DNA from: Rhodoferax sp.
Lineage (GTDB): Bacteria > Pseudomonadota > Gammaproteobacteria > Burkholderiales > Burkholderiaceae_C
Direction: 5' to 3'
Assembly (NCBI GenBank): GCA_024236015.1
Contig: JACKLK010000003.1
Coordinates: forward strand, 385,512 to 449,511
Length of the DNA: 64,000 bases
In this document: one piece after another, positions 41,245 to 48,390 of the stretch
Layout: each line of letters begins with the position of its first letter
How positions within the stretch are numbered: the first letter of the stretch is position 1
Position numbers and translations under genes: made by a program
Notes under the pieces: model-generated
Database searches by the model: none
Told to the model about the DNA's origin: nothing
What the model saw: only the letters and a program-made list of their open reading frames with translations

Positions 41245-42153
41245 ATGCCCGCTGCCGCCCCCGCCCGTGTTGTCCTCGTCACCGGCTCGGCCAAGCGCCT
41301 GGGGCGGGAGATCGCACTGGCATTGGCGCGTGACGGCTGGCAGGTGGCGGTGCACTACCGCGACTCGGTCGAAGACGCCCACCGCACCACGGCGCAATGC
41401 GCGCAGCTGTCGGGCAAGAGCGAGTCCTTCCGCGCCAACCTGGCCAACGAAACGGCGGTGCGCCGCCTGTTGCCGGCCGTGATCCAGCATTTCGGGCATG
41501 TCGATGCGGTGGTCAACAGCGCCTCGACATTCGAACACGACACCGCCCAGAGTTTCGGTTTTGCGGCGATGGAAAAACACATGCGCAGCAACGCCGGCGC
41601 CGCGATCCTGCTGGCCCAGGCCTTGCACGCCCATATCGGCGAACGCCGCGCGGCCCTGGCCGCCGCCGAGCCGCCGCCGGAGCGAGCCGAGCCGCAGGCC
41701 GAAGGTGCCGCGGCAGCGCCATCCGACCGGCCCGCCGGCACGGACCCCGACGACGGGCACGACACACCGCCGCCGGCGCCGGTGCCGCCGCTGATGGGTG
41801 CGGTGATCAACCTGCTGGACCAGAAGTTGTGGAACCAGAACCCGGACTTCCTGAGCTACACCTTGTCCAAGGCGGCGCTGGAGGCGGCCAACACCATGCT
41901 GGCCATGGCGCTGGCGCCGCTGGTACGGGTCGTCGGCGTCGCGCCCGGCCTGACCCTGACCAGCAACCTGCTCAGCGACGACGCGTTCCGCGAGCGCCAC
42001 AAGATGGCGCTGCTCGACCAGTCCTCGACACCGGCCGACGTGGCCGCGACGGTGCGTTTTGCGCTGGAGAACCGCTCGCTCACCGGCACCTCGCTGCTGG
42101 TCGACGGCGGCCAGCACCTGATGCGTTTCGACCGCGATTTTTCGCTGATGTGA
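41245..42153 (+). CDS. folM: Pteridine-reductase-like SDR (FolM-type) with Ala/Pro-rich insertion
   Basis: A 302-residue SDR. The cofactor motif TGSAKRLGR (13-21) with the Arg that marks NADPH pteridine reductases, NSAS (91-94) and the catalytic pair Y205 and K209 (YTLSK) are intact. FolM reduces dihydromonapterin to tetrahydromonapterin and weakly dihydrofolate. An insertion of about 50 low-complexity residues (133-184, Ala, Pro, Glu, Asp) interrupts the middle of the domain and is unusual. It is followed 41 bp later by folB, which supports a pterin role. A -10-like TAAACT lies at 41206-41211, inside the divergent gene. Confidence 0.85.
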   Translation: MPAAAPARVVLVTGSAKRLGREIALALARDGWQVAVHYRDSVEDAHRTTAQCAQLSGKSESFRANLANETAVRRLLPAVIQHFGHVDAVVNSASTFEHDTAQSFGFAAMEKHMRSNAGAAILLAQALHAHIGERRAALAAAEPPPERAEPQAEGAAAAPSDRPAGTDPDDGHDTPPPAPVPPLMGAVINLLDQKLWNQNPDFLSYTLSKAALEAANTMLAMALAPLVRVVGVAPGLTLTSNLLSDDAFRERHKMALLDQSSTPADVAATVRFALENRSLTGTSLLVDGGQHLMRFDRDFSLM

Positions 42154-42194
42154 ACGCGCGCAGCGTTCCCCGCCCCCCGGACCCCCGCACCACC

Positions 42195-42566
42195 ATGACC
42201 AAGACCCGTGGCACCCAGATCCTGACGCTGACCGGGCTTCGGTTCGCCGCCAACCTGGGCATCCTGGACTTCGAGAAAACCGGTCCGCAGCCGATCCAGG
42301 TCGATGCCGAGCTCAACCTCGGCGCCCAGGACCTGCATCCCGAAGACGACGAGATCAACCACGTGCTCGACTACCGCAAGATCCGCCAGATCATCATCGA
42401 CGAATGCACGGCGCAACACGTGAACCTGCTCGAGACGCTGATCGGCAAGTTGTCGCGCCGGCTGATGCAGATCCCCGGCGTGCAGGGCGTGCGGGTGAAG
42501 ATCGCCAAGCTGGAGATCTTCGACGACTGCGAAGTGGCGATTCGCGTGGAGTCGGGGCAATGGTGA
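42195..42566 (+). CDS. folB: Dihydroneopterin aldolase
   Basis: A 123-residue FolB. It has the tunnel-fold pattern GLRFAANLGILDFEKTGPQPIQVDAEL with the conserved Glu (position about 29), the VLDYRKIRQII segment and the IAKLEIF motif carrying the catalytic Lys. It converts dihydroneopterin to 6-hydroxymethyl-dihydropterin and can make dihydromonapterin by epimerisation. Its stop shares one base with the ttcA ATG (TGATG). Confidence 0.92.
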   Translation: MTKTRGTQILTLTGLRFAANLGILDFEKTGPQPIQVDAELNLGAQDLHPEDDEINHVLDYRKIRQIIIDECTAQHVNLLETLIGKLSRRLMQIPGVQGVRVKIAKLEIFDDCEVAIRVESGQW

Positions 42567-43522
42567 TGGAAACGACCTCCTGGGTGGAACCGGACACCGC
42601 GCCGCTGCCGGCAGGCCACGCCGAGGCGGCCGCCGCGGGCGCGCGCCTGAAGATCGAGCGCGAGCACCACAAGCGCGAGAAGCGCCTGTGCCGCCTGGTC
42701 GGCCAGGCCATCGTCGACTACAACATGATCGAGGAAGGCGACAAGGTCATGGTGTGCGTCAGCGGCGGCAAGGACAGCTACGCCATGCTCGACATCCTGC
42801 AGAAGCTGCAGGCGCGCGCGCCGGTGCGGTTCGAGCTGATCGCCGTCAACCTCGACCAGAAGCAGCCCGGTTTTCCGGAACACGTGTTGCCGCAGTACCT
42901 GAGCGAGCGCGGCGTGCCGTTCCACATCGAGAACCAGGATACCTATTCCATCGTCAAGCGGCTGATCCCCGAAGGCAAGACCCTGTGCAGCCTGTGCAGC
43001 CGGCTGCGCCGTGGCATCCTGTACCGGGTGGCGGACGAACTCGGCGCCACCAAGATCGCGCTGGGCCACCACCGCGACGACATCCTGCAGACCTTTTTCC
43101 TGAACATGTTCTTCGGCGGCAAGCTCAAGGGCATGCCGCCCAAACTGGTCAGCGACGACGGCAGGCATGTCGTGATCCGTCCGATGGCGCTGGTGGCCGA
43201 GAAGGACCTGGTGCGCTGGGCCGCCTACCGCCAGTACCCGATCATCCCCTGCACCCTGTGCGGCAGCCAGGTCAACCTGCAGCGCAAGCAGGTGGCGGCC
43301 ATGCTGCAGGACTGGGAGAAACACCATCCGGGCCGGATCGAGAGCATGTTCACGGCGCTGCAGAATGTCGTGCCTTCGCACCTGATGGACGGAACGCGCC
43401 ACGATTTCAAGGGTCTGACAGCCACCGGGACGCCCGATGCGGACGGCGACAAGGCCTTCGACACCGAGGAATTTCCCACGCCGGGACTGCCCTCGATGCA
43501 GGTGGTGCGCTTCGACAGCTGA
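42566..43522 (+). CDS. ttcA: tRNA 2-thiocytidine(32) synthetase
   Basis: A 318-residue PP-loop ATPase that thiolates C32 of certain tRNAs. The PP-loop is SGGKDS (residues 66-71). Iron-sulfur-cluster cysteines are C141 and C144 (CSLC) and one of C229/C232 (CTLC). I used ATG 42566, overlapping the folB stop; an ATG at 42560 would add two residues. The order folM-like, folB, ttcA is one I recall from Bordetella-type genomes. Confidence 0.95.
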   Translation: METTSWVEPDTAPLPAGHAEAAAAGARLKIEREHHKREKRLCRLVGQAIVDYNMIEEGDKVMVCVSGGKDSYAMLDILQKLQARAPVRFELIAVNLDQKQPGFPEHVLPQYLSERGVPFHIENQDTYSIVKRLIPEGKTLCSLCSRLRRGILYRVADELGATKIALGHHRDDILQTFFLNMFFGGKLKGMPPKLVSDDGRHVVIRPMALVAEKDLVRWAAYRQYPIIPCTLCGSQVNLQRKQVAAMLQDWEKHHPGRIESMFTALQNVVPSHLMDGTRHDFKGLTATGTPDADGDKAFDTEEFPTPGLPSMQVVRFDS

Positions 43523-43581
43523 GCCCGCCGGTGGCGGGTCGGGCAACGGGCAACGGGTAACCGAAAAAGGGACACACGGCC

Positions 43582-44205
43582 ATGGCTCGAACACGCATGA
43601 TGATGGTGCTGCTGCTGCTGCGATACACGGTGCTGCCGGCCCTGCTGGTGCTGCTTGCAGGCTGCTCCGGCATGCGCATCGTCGACTCGGACGTACGCGC
43701 CTACACGACCGCGCAGGGCGTGACCCCGCCCATGACCTACCGCTTCGAACGCATGCCGTCGCAACAGGCAGCCGGCGAGCCCCAGGACCGCCTGGAGGCG
43801 ATCGTGCAGGACGCGCTGGCCCGGGTCGGCATGCTGCGCGATGACGCGGCGGCGCGCTACAGCGTCTCCTACGACATGCGCGTGGCGCGCGACCCGCGTG
43901 CCCCCTGGGACGATCCGCCCTACTGGGGCGGCATGCGCCACGGTGTGATCGTCACCCCCGCCGGCACCGTCGTGCACGTGCCCATGGTCGCACTGCAGGT
44001 CGACTCGCCGTATTACCGGCGCGAGGTCCAGTTGCTGGTACGCCGGCTGTCCGACGGCCAGCTGGTGTTCGAGAGCCGCGCCAACCACGACGGCCGATGG
44101 AGCGACGACGCAGCCGTGCTTCCGGCCATGTTCGAGGCGGCGCTGCGCGGGTTTCCGAATCCGCCGCAGGGGCTGCGGCGGGTCGAGGTCGAGATTCCGC
44201 GCTGA
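43582..44205 (+). CDS. DUF4136 lipoprotein
   Basis: A 207-residue predicted outer-membrane lipoprotein. The signal peptide ends in the lipobox LLAGC (Cys about residue 28). The mature part matches DUF4136: YRFERMPSQQ, a repeated-sheet middle, and a C-terminal VFESRANHDG...MFEAALRGFP. Function is unknown. It follows ttcA by 59 bp and is probably a separate or read-through transcript. Confidence 0.85.
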   Translation: MARTRMMMVLLLLRYTVLPALLVLLAGCSGMRIVDSDVRAYTTAQGVTPPMTYRFERMPSQQAAGEPQDRLEAIVQDALARVGMLRDDAAARYSVSYDMRVARDPRAPWDDPPYWGGMRHGVIVTPAGTVVHVPMVALQVDSPYYRREVQLLVRRLSDGQLVFESRANHDGRWSDDAAVLPAMFEAALRGFPNPPQGLRRVEVEIPR

Positions 44206-44252
44206 GCGGCGTCGCCGCTGCGGCGGCCACGCAGGGCCCGACCGCGGCCTCC

Positions 44253-44258
44253 TAGAAT
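44253..44258 (+). promoter_or_regulatory. Candidate -10 box placed for leaderless transcription
   Basis: TAGAAT ends six bases before the ATG at 44265, and the intervening bases hold no Shine-Dalgarno sequence. Spacing and sequence are the same as before the M20 gene at 10331. Confidence 0.45.
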
Positions 44259-44264
44259 CGCCCC

Positions 44265-44909
44265 ATGGAAACCACCCGCATCATCGCCGTGCGCCATGGC
44301 GAGACCGACTGGAATGCCGGCGGCCGCATCCAGGGCATGCGCGACGTACCGCTCAACGACAAGGGCCGCTGGCAGGCGGATCGGGCCGCGCGCCAGCTGG
44401 CCGACAGCGACGAGGCCGTCGCGGCGATCTACAGCAGCGACCTGGCACGCGCCTACCAGACCGCGCGCAGCATCGCGCTGGCCTGCGGCGTCGACGTCGG
44501 CACCGATGCGCGGTTGCGCGAACGCGGCTTCGGCACCTTCGAGGGCAAGACCTTCACCGAACTCGAACAGGCGTTCCCGCAGGACACGGCGCGCTGGCGT
44601 GCGCGCGATGCGTCCTGGGCGCCGCCGGGGGGCGAGACGCTGCTCATGCTGGGCGCGCGGGTCCGGGCCGCCACGGACGAACTCGCGCACCGCCACCTGG
44701 GCGAACAGATCGTGCTGGTGGCCCATGGCGGTGTGCTCGACATGATGTACCGCATCGCCACCCGCCAGGCGGTGGACGCACCACGCACCTGGGAGCTGGC
44801 CAACGCCGGCATCAATCGGTTATTGTGGACACCACAAGGGCTGAGCCTGGTCGGCTGGTCGGACACGCGCCATCTCGGGCCGGAGTGGTGCGACGAATCG
44901 ACAACCTGA
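44265..44909 (+). CDS. Histidine phosphatase, GpmB/CobC-like
   Basis: A 214-residue histidine phosphatase. The catalytic motif is RHGETDWN (R10, H11, G12, E13), and the partner residues are in IYSSDLARAYQTA, the RERGFGTFEGKT Glu, and LVAHGG late in the chain. Such proteins include broad-specificity phosphatases, alpha-ribazole phosphatase and true phosphoglycerate mutases; nothing here singles out one. The gene precedes the oxygenase-lysoplasmalogenase fusion by 28 bp and is likely cotranscribed with it. Confidence 0.9.
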   Translation: METTRIIAVRHGETDWNAGGRIQGMRDVPLNDKGRWQADRAARQLADSDEAVAAIYSSDLARAYQTARSIALACGVDVGTDARLRERGFGTFEGKTFTELEQAFPQDTARWRARDASWAPPGGETLLMLGARVRAATDELAHRHLGEQIVLVAHGGVLDMMYRIATRQAVDAPRTWELANAGINRLLWTPQGLSLVGWSDTRHLGPEWCDESTT

Positions 44910-44936
44910 ACACGCAAGCACCGAACCGGAGCCACC

Positions 44937-46715
44937 ATGACAGCCAGCCAGGTCATTGTTCTCGCCATCCCGGTCTTCCTGCTGATGATGCTGGGCGAAT
45001 TCGCATGGTCGCGCCACCGCGGCATCGCGGTCTACCGGTTCAGTGACGCGGTCAACAGCCTGAGCCTGGGCGGCCTGAGCCAGCTCAGCGGCCTGTTCAC
45101 CAAGTTGCTGGCGGTGGGCATCTACACCGCGGTCTACGACAGCGTGGCGCTGTTTCCGGATCTCGCCTTCTGGAGCACCTGGTACGGCGTCGTGCTGGCG
45201 CTGGTGTTCTACGATTTCTGCTACTACTGGCTGCACCGCGCCGGCCATGAGGTGGCCGTGTTCTGGGCCGCCCACGTGGTGCACCACCAGAGCCAGCACT
45301 ACAACCTGTCGACCGCATTGCGCCAGACCAGCAGCGGTGCGCTGCTCGGCTGGGTGTTCTACCTGCCGATGGCCGTGGCCGGCGTGCCGCCGCTGATCTT
45401 CGGCATCGTCGCGCTGATCGACCTGCTCTACCAGTTCTGGGTGCATACCGAGCTGGTGCGCAAGCTCGGCTGGTTCGACCGGGTGTTCTGCTCGCCGAGC
45501 AACCACCGGGTCCACCACGCCGTCAACGACGCATACCTGGACAAGAACTACGGCGGCATCCTGATCCTGTGGGACCGGATGTTCGGCAGCTTCCGCGAAG
45601 AAGGCGAGCCCTGCGTCTACGGCACCCGCGCCGGACTGCGCAGCTGGGACCCGCTGTGGGCCAACGCCGAGGTCTACGCCCAGCTGGCGCAGGACAGCTG
45701 GCGCGCCCGCAACTGGCTCGACAAGCTGCGCGTGTGGTTCAAGCCGCCCGGCTGGCGACCGGCCGACGTGGCCGCGCGCTGGCCGAAACCGGCCTTCGAC
45801 CTGGCCCAGGTCCAGCTCTACGACCCACCGGTGGCGCCGGCGGCCATGGCCTTCGTCGGCACCGGATTCGTGCTGCTGCTCGGCGGTGTTGCCGCGCTGC
45901 TGTGGTTCGCGCACACGCTCGACGGAACGGCGGTGGCGGTCTGGGGCGCGGCACTGCTGGCCATCTTCTGGGCACTGGGCGCCGTGCTGCAGTCGCGCCT
46001 GGGCGTGTGGGCCGCGCTGATGCTCACCTGCGCGGCTCTGGCCACGGCCAGCGCCACGCTGGGCCTGCAGCAGGTCCACTACCTGTTCAAGCCGCTGACG
46101 ATGGCCGTGGCCATCGTGCTGGTGCTGCGCCGGCAAGGCGCCGCCGGATCGGGCCACGGGTGGCTGGTCGCCGCGCTGCTGGCATCGATGGCCGGCGACG
46201 TCCTGCTGATGCTGCCCGGCAACCTGTTCATCCCCGGCCTGGCCGCGTTCCTGCTGGCACACCTGTGCTACATCGCGTTGTTCCGCCGGCAGCAGGCCTG
46301 GTTTCCGAACCGGCCCGCGCTGGTGCTGGCGCTGGCCACCGGCGGCACCATGCTGGCGCTGTTCTGGGATTCGCTGGGCGATGCCGGCCTGAAGGCGGCG
46401 GTCAGCGCCTATGTCGTGGTGATCAGCCTGATGGCCGCGCAGGCGATCGGCCGCGCCACGGTGCTGCAGGACCGGGCCTCCACCTGGGTGGCCGTCGGTG
46501 CCTGCGTGTTCATGCTCAGCGACACGCTGATCGCGATCAACCGTTTCCTGACGCCGGTACCGCTGGCCAGCCTGTGGATCCTGGGCACGTATTACCTGGC
46601 GCAGATGCTGATCGTGCTGCACGCGCCCGGGCATGCGGCGACCACCGCTGCCGCAGCGCGCACCGCCGAGCGCGACGCTGCCTCGGCGCACGCCGGTCTG
46701 CACGGGCACACCTGA
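44937..46715 (+). CDS. Fusion of alkylglycerol-monooxygenase-like hydroxylase and YhhN/TMEM86 lysoplasmalogenase-like domain
   Basis: A 592-residue integral membrane protein. Residues 1-290 are a fatty-acid-hydroxylase/sterol-desaturase domain with eight-histidine di-iron boxes: H100 and H104 (HRAGH), H113, H116, H117, H121 (HVVHHQSQHYN), H190, H193, H194 (HRVHH). The stretch HYNLSTALRQ and LLYQFWVHTE closely recall human AGMO (TMEM195), which cleaves alkylglycerol ethers using tetrahydrobiopterin. Residues about 365-562 match YhhN/TMEM86, which hydrolyse the vinyl-ether bond of lysoplasmalogens (D421, H442 and D529 in the conserved membrane helices). Both halves are therefore ether-lipid-cleaving families. 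Upstream pterin genes could supply the cofactor. The substrate in this organism is unproven. Confidence 0.88.
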   Translation: MTASQVIVLAIPVFLLMMLGEFAWSRHRGIAVYRFSDAVNSLSLGGLSQLSGLFTKLLAVGIYTAVYDSVALFPDLAFWSTWYGVVLALVFYDFCYYWLHRAGHEVAVFWAAHVVHHQSQHYNLSTALRQTSSGALLGWVFYLPMAVAGVPPLIFGIVALIDLLYQFWVHTELVRKLGWFDRVFCSPSNHRVHHAVNDAYLDKNYGGILILWDRMFGSFREEGEPCVYGTRAGLRSWDPLWANAEVYAQLAQDSWRARNWLDKLRVWFKPPGWRPADVAARWPKPAFDLAQVQLYDPPVAPAAMAFVGTGFVLLLGGVAALLWFAHTLDGTAVAVWGAALLAIFWALGAVLQSRLGVWAALMLTCAALATASATLGLQQVHYLFKPLTMAVAIVLVLRRQGAAGSGHGWLVAALLASMAGDVLLMLPGNLFIPGLAAFLLAHLCYIALFRRQQAWFPNRPALVLALATGGTMLALFWDSLGDAGLKAAVSAYVVVISLMAAQAIGRATVLQDRASTWVAVGACVFMLSDTLIAINRFLTPVPLASLWILGTYYLAQMLIVLHAPGHAATTAAAARTAERDAASAHAGLHGHT

Positions 46716-46772
46716 GCCGCGGCCGCTGGCCGTGGCGCACGGGCCGCCGGCCCTTGCGGGCGCGGTACCGTG

Positions 46773-47279
46773 TCAGTCCACCCGAATCCTGCGCACGGAT
46801 TCCTGCTCGCCCTTGGGCAGGCGCACCGTCAATACGCCGTTCCTGAAACTGGCGCTGGCCTTGTCGGCCCGCACGTTGCGCGGCAGCGCGATCGCACGCT
46901 GGAACGATCCGTAGGCGCGCTCCATGACATGGTAGGTGCTGTCGCTGGTCTCGCGCTCGAAACGTTTCTCGCCGCGCACATGCAGCATGTTGCCGTCGAT
47001 GGTGATCTCGCAATCGTCCTTGTCCAGGCCCGGCAGTTCGACCCGCACCAGCACGTCGTTGCGGGTCTCCTCCATTTCACCCGCCAACAGGCTCCAGTGC
47101 GGAAACCCGTCGGGCGACAGGTCGTCCTCCTTGCGCTTGCGCTTGTCGCCATGCGTGAAATGGGTCAACGCGTTGCCGCTGCGGCTGAGCAGTTCGTGCC
47201 AGCCATCGGACAAGGTGTCCCAGGCGCGGCCGATCTCGCGACCAAGGGCTCGTCCGGTCTCTTTCAGCGAATCGAGCAT
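46773..47279 (-). CDS. Small heat-shock protein, Hsp20/alpha-crystallin family
   Basis: A 168-residue chaperone. The alpha-crystallin domain occupies about residues 70-160, with VRVELPGLDKDDCEITIDGNMLHVRGEK, and the second-half motif RAIALPRNVRADKASASFRNGVLTVRLPK, including the A-x-x-x-NGVL signature. GGGAGG lies six bases before the ATG at 47279, so the in-frame ATG at 47285 is less likely. It binds unfolding proteins. It stands alone on the minus strand, between the fusion gene and the exported protein. Confidence 0.92.
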   Translation of the reverse strand: MLDSLKETGRALGREIGRAWDTLSDGWHELLSRSGNALTHFTHGDKRKRKEDDLSPDGFPHWSLLAGEMEETRNDVLVRVELPGLDKDDCEITIDGNMLHVRGEKRFERETSDSTYHVMERAYGSFQRAIALPRNVRADKASASFRNGVLTVRLPKGEQESVRRIRVD

Positions 47280-47400
47280 GTTCATCCTCCCAGGCAAGAA
47301 GAAGCTTCCGGATGCGGACGCACAGCTGCGCCCGCGCTGCGATGGCATTCCATCGCCTGGTATCTGCAGGCGACTGCGCGCGAATTCAACGGCGCGGCCC

Positions 47401-47406
47401 TACCAT
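47401..47406 (+). promoter_or_regulatory. Candidate -10 box placed for leaderless transcription
   Basis: TACCAT ends six bases before the ATG at 47413, again without a Shine-Dalgarno site. It is the weakest of the four such boxes. Confidence 0.3.
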
Positions 47407-47412
47407 CGGGCC

Positions 47413-48216
47413 ATGCGATACCTGCTCGCCATGGGCTTGACTGCCGGCTCGACTGCCTTGCTGCCTGCCATGGCGCAGGCCGCTGACGGCGGCCTGCGCC
47501 TGTCCTATCGCACCGCCGGGCCGCAGGCACCGATGCGTGAGGCCTTCGACGTCTCCGCCACCCAGGTCGCCTGGCGCGACGACCAGGATCGGGTGCGCAT
47601 GACGTTCGACCGGCGCGCCGGCGTGTTGACGACCCTCGGCGCCGACGCGGCGGATCCGGCGGGCGGCATGCGTCTGGACGCGCACGGAATCGCGACGCTG
47701 GTGCGCCAGTGGCGGTCTGCCACGGCCGAGATGGAGCGGCAGGCTGCACAGGGTTCTGCCGCGCAACAGGCGCTGGCCCGCCAGCGCTGGCAGCAGTTGC
47801 TGGCGCCGCGCGGACCGTGGGCGGCGATGGACCGGGTGCGCGCACAGGATGCCCGGCCATCGCTGGGCGGCAACGCGACCGTGCTGGGCTACGCCTGCAG
47901 CCGCATCGCGTTGCATGCCGACGGCGAACCCATTGGCGAGGCCTGCGTGGCGCCGGCAGCATCGGTGCCCGGCGGCGCAGCGGTGCTGCAGATGCTGCTG
48001 GCGATGGCCGCGGTGCTCGATCAACTGCGCGCATTGCCCGACGCACCAGCGTACCCGGCATGGCCTTCGCATCCCCTGGTGGCTGCGGCGCGCAGCGGCC
48101 AACTCCCGTTGCAGGTGATCCAGCACACACACGGTGGCGTTCGGCACCAGCTGCAACTCGACGCGGTCGAACCCTTTCCGGGCGGCCCCGTCGCCGCTCC
48201 CGTCACCAGGCCCTGA
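47413..48216 (+). CDS. Exported protein of unknown function
   Basis: A 267-residue protein I do not recognise. A signal peptide (residues 1-24, ending AQA-AD) is followed by a periplasmic-type chain: a beta-rich first 80 residues with the pattern LSYRTAGPQAP and FDRRAGVLTTLG, a helical Gln/Ala/Arg-rich centre (residues 100-140), and a region with two cysteines (CSRIALHADGEPIGEAC) that could form a disulfide. A DUF-type periplasmic family is likely, but unnamed here. It is separated from both neighbours and read from its own promoter. Confidence 0.75.
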   Translation: MRYLLAMGLTAGSTALLPAMAQAADGGLRLSYRTAGPQAPMREAFDVSATQVAWRDDQDRVRMTFDRRAGVLTTLGADAADPAGGMRLDAHGIATLVRQWRSATAEMERQAAQGSAAQQALARQRWQQLLAPRGPWAAMDRVRAQDARPSLGGNATVLGYACSRIALHADGEPIGEACVAPAASVPGGAAVLQMLLAMAAVLDQLRALPDAPAYPAWPSHPLVAAARSGQLPLQVIQHTHGGVRHQLQLDAVEPFPGGPVAAPVTRP

Positions 48217-48390
48217 GCCCGGTCGCTTGCGCGCGGCCCGTCCGACGCGACTCGATTCTGCGCACTGTCGCGCACGCGACTCGCCCACCATGTCATTGTG
48301 TTTTATGTAACTCAATGAAACAAAATTAACATATGATCAAAAGTGGCGGGAAGCCACCCAAACACCACAAACACACCGGAGACAGACACG
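48217..48390 (+). promoter_or_regulatory. AT-rich leader and hairpin before the GDSL esterase gene
   Basis: The 174-bp gap contains the most AT-rich run of the surroundings (about 48296-48341), with several TATGAT- and TAACAT-like -10 candidates. It is followed by a short hairpin, GTGGC (48343-48347) and GCCAC (48353-48357). It probably holds the promoter for the gene at 48391. I cannot place the start site exactly. Confidence 0.4.
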
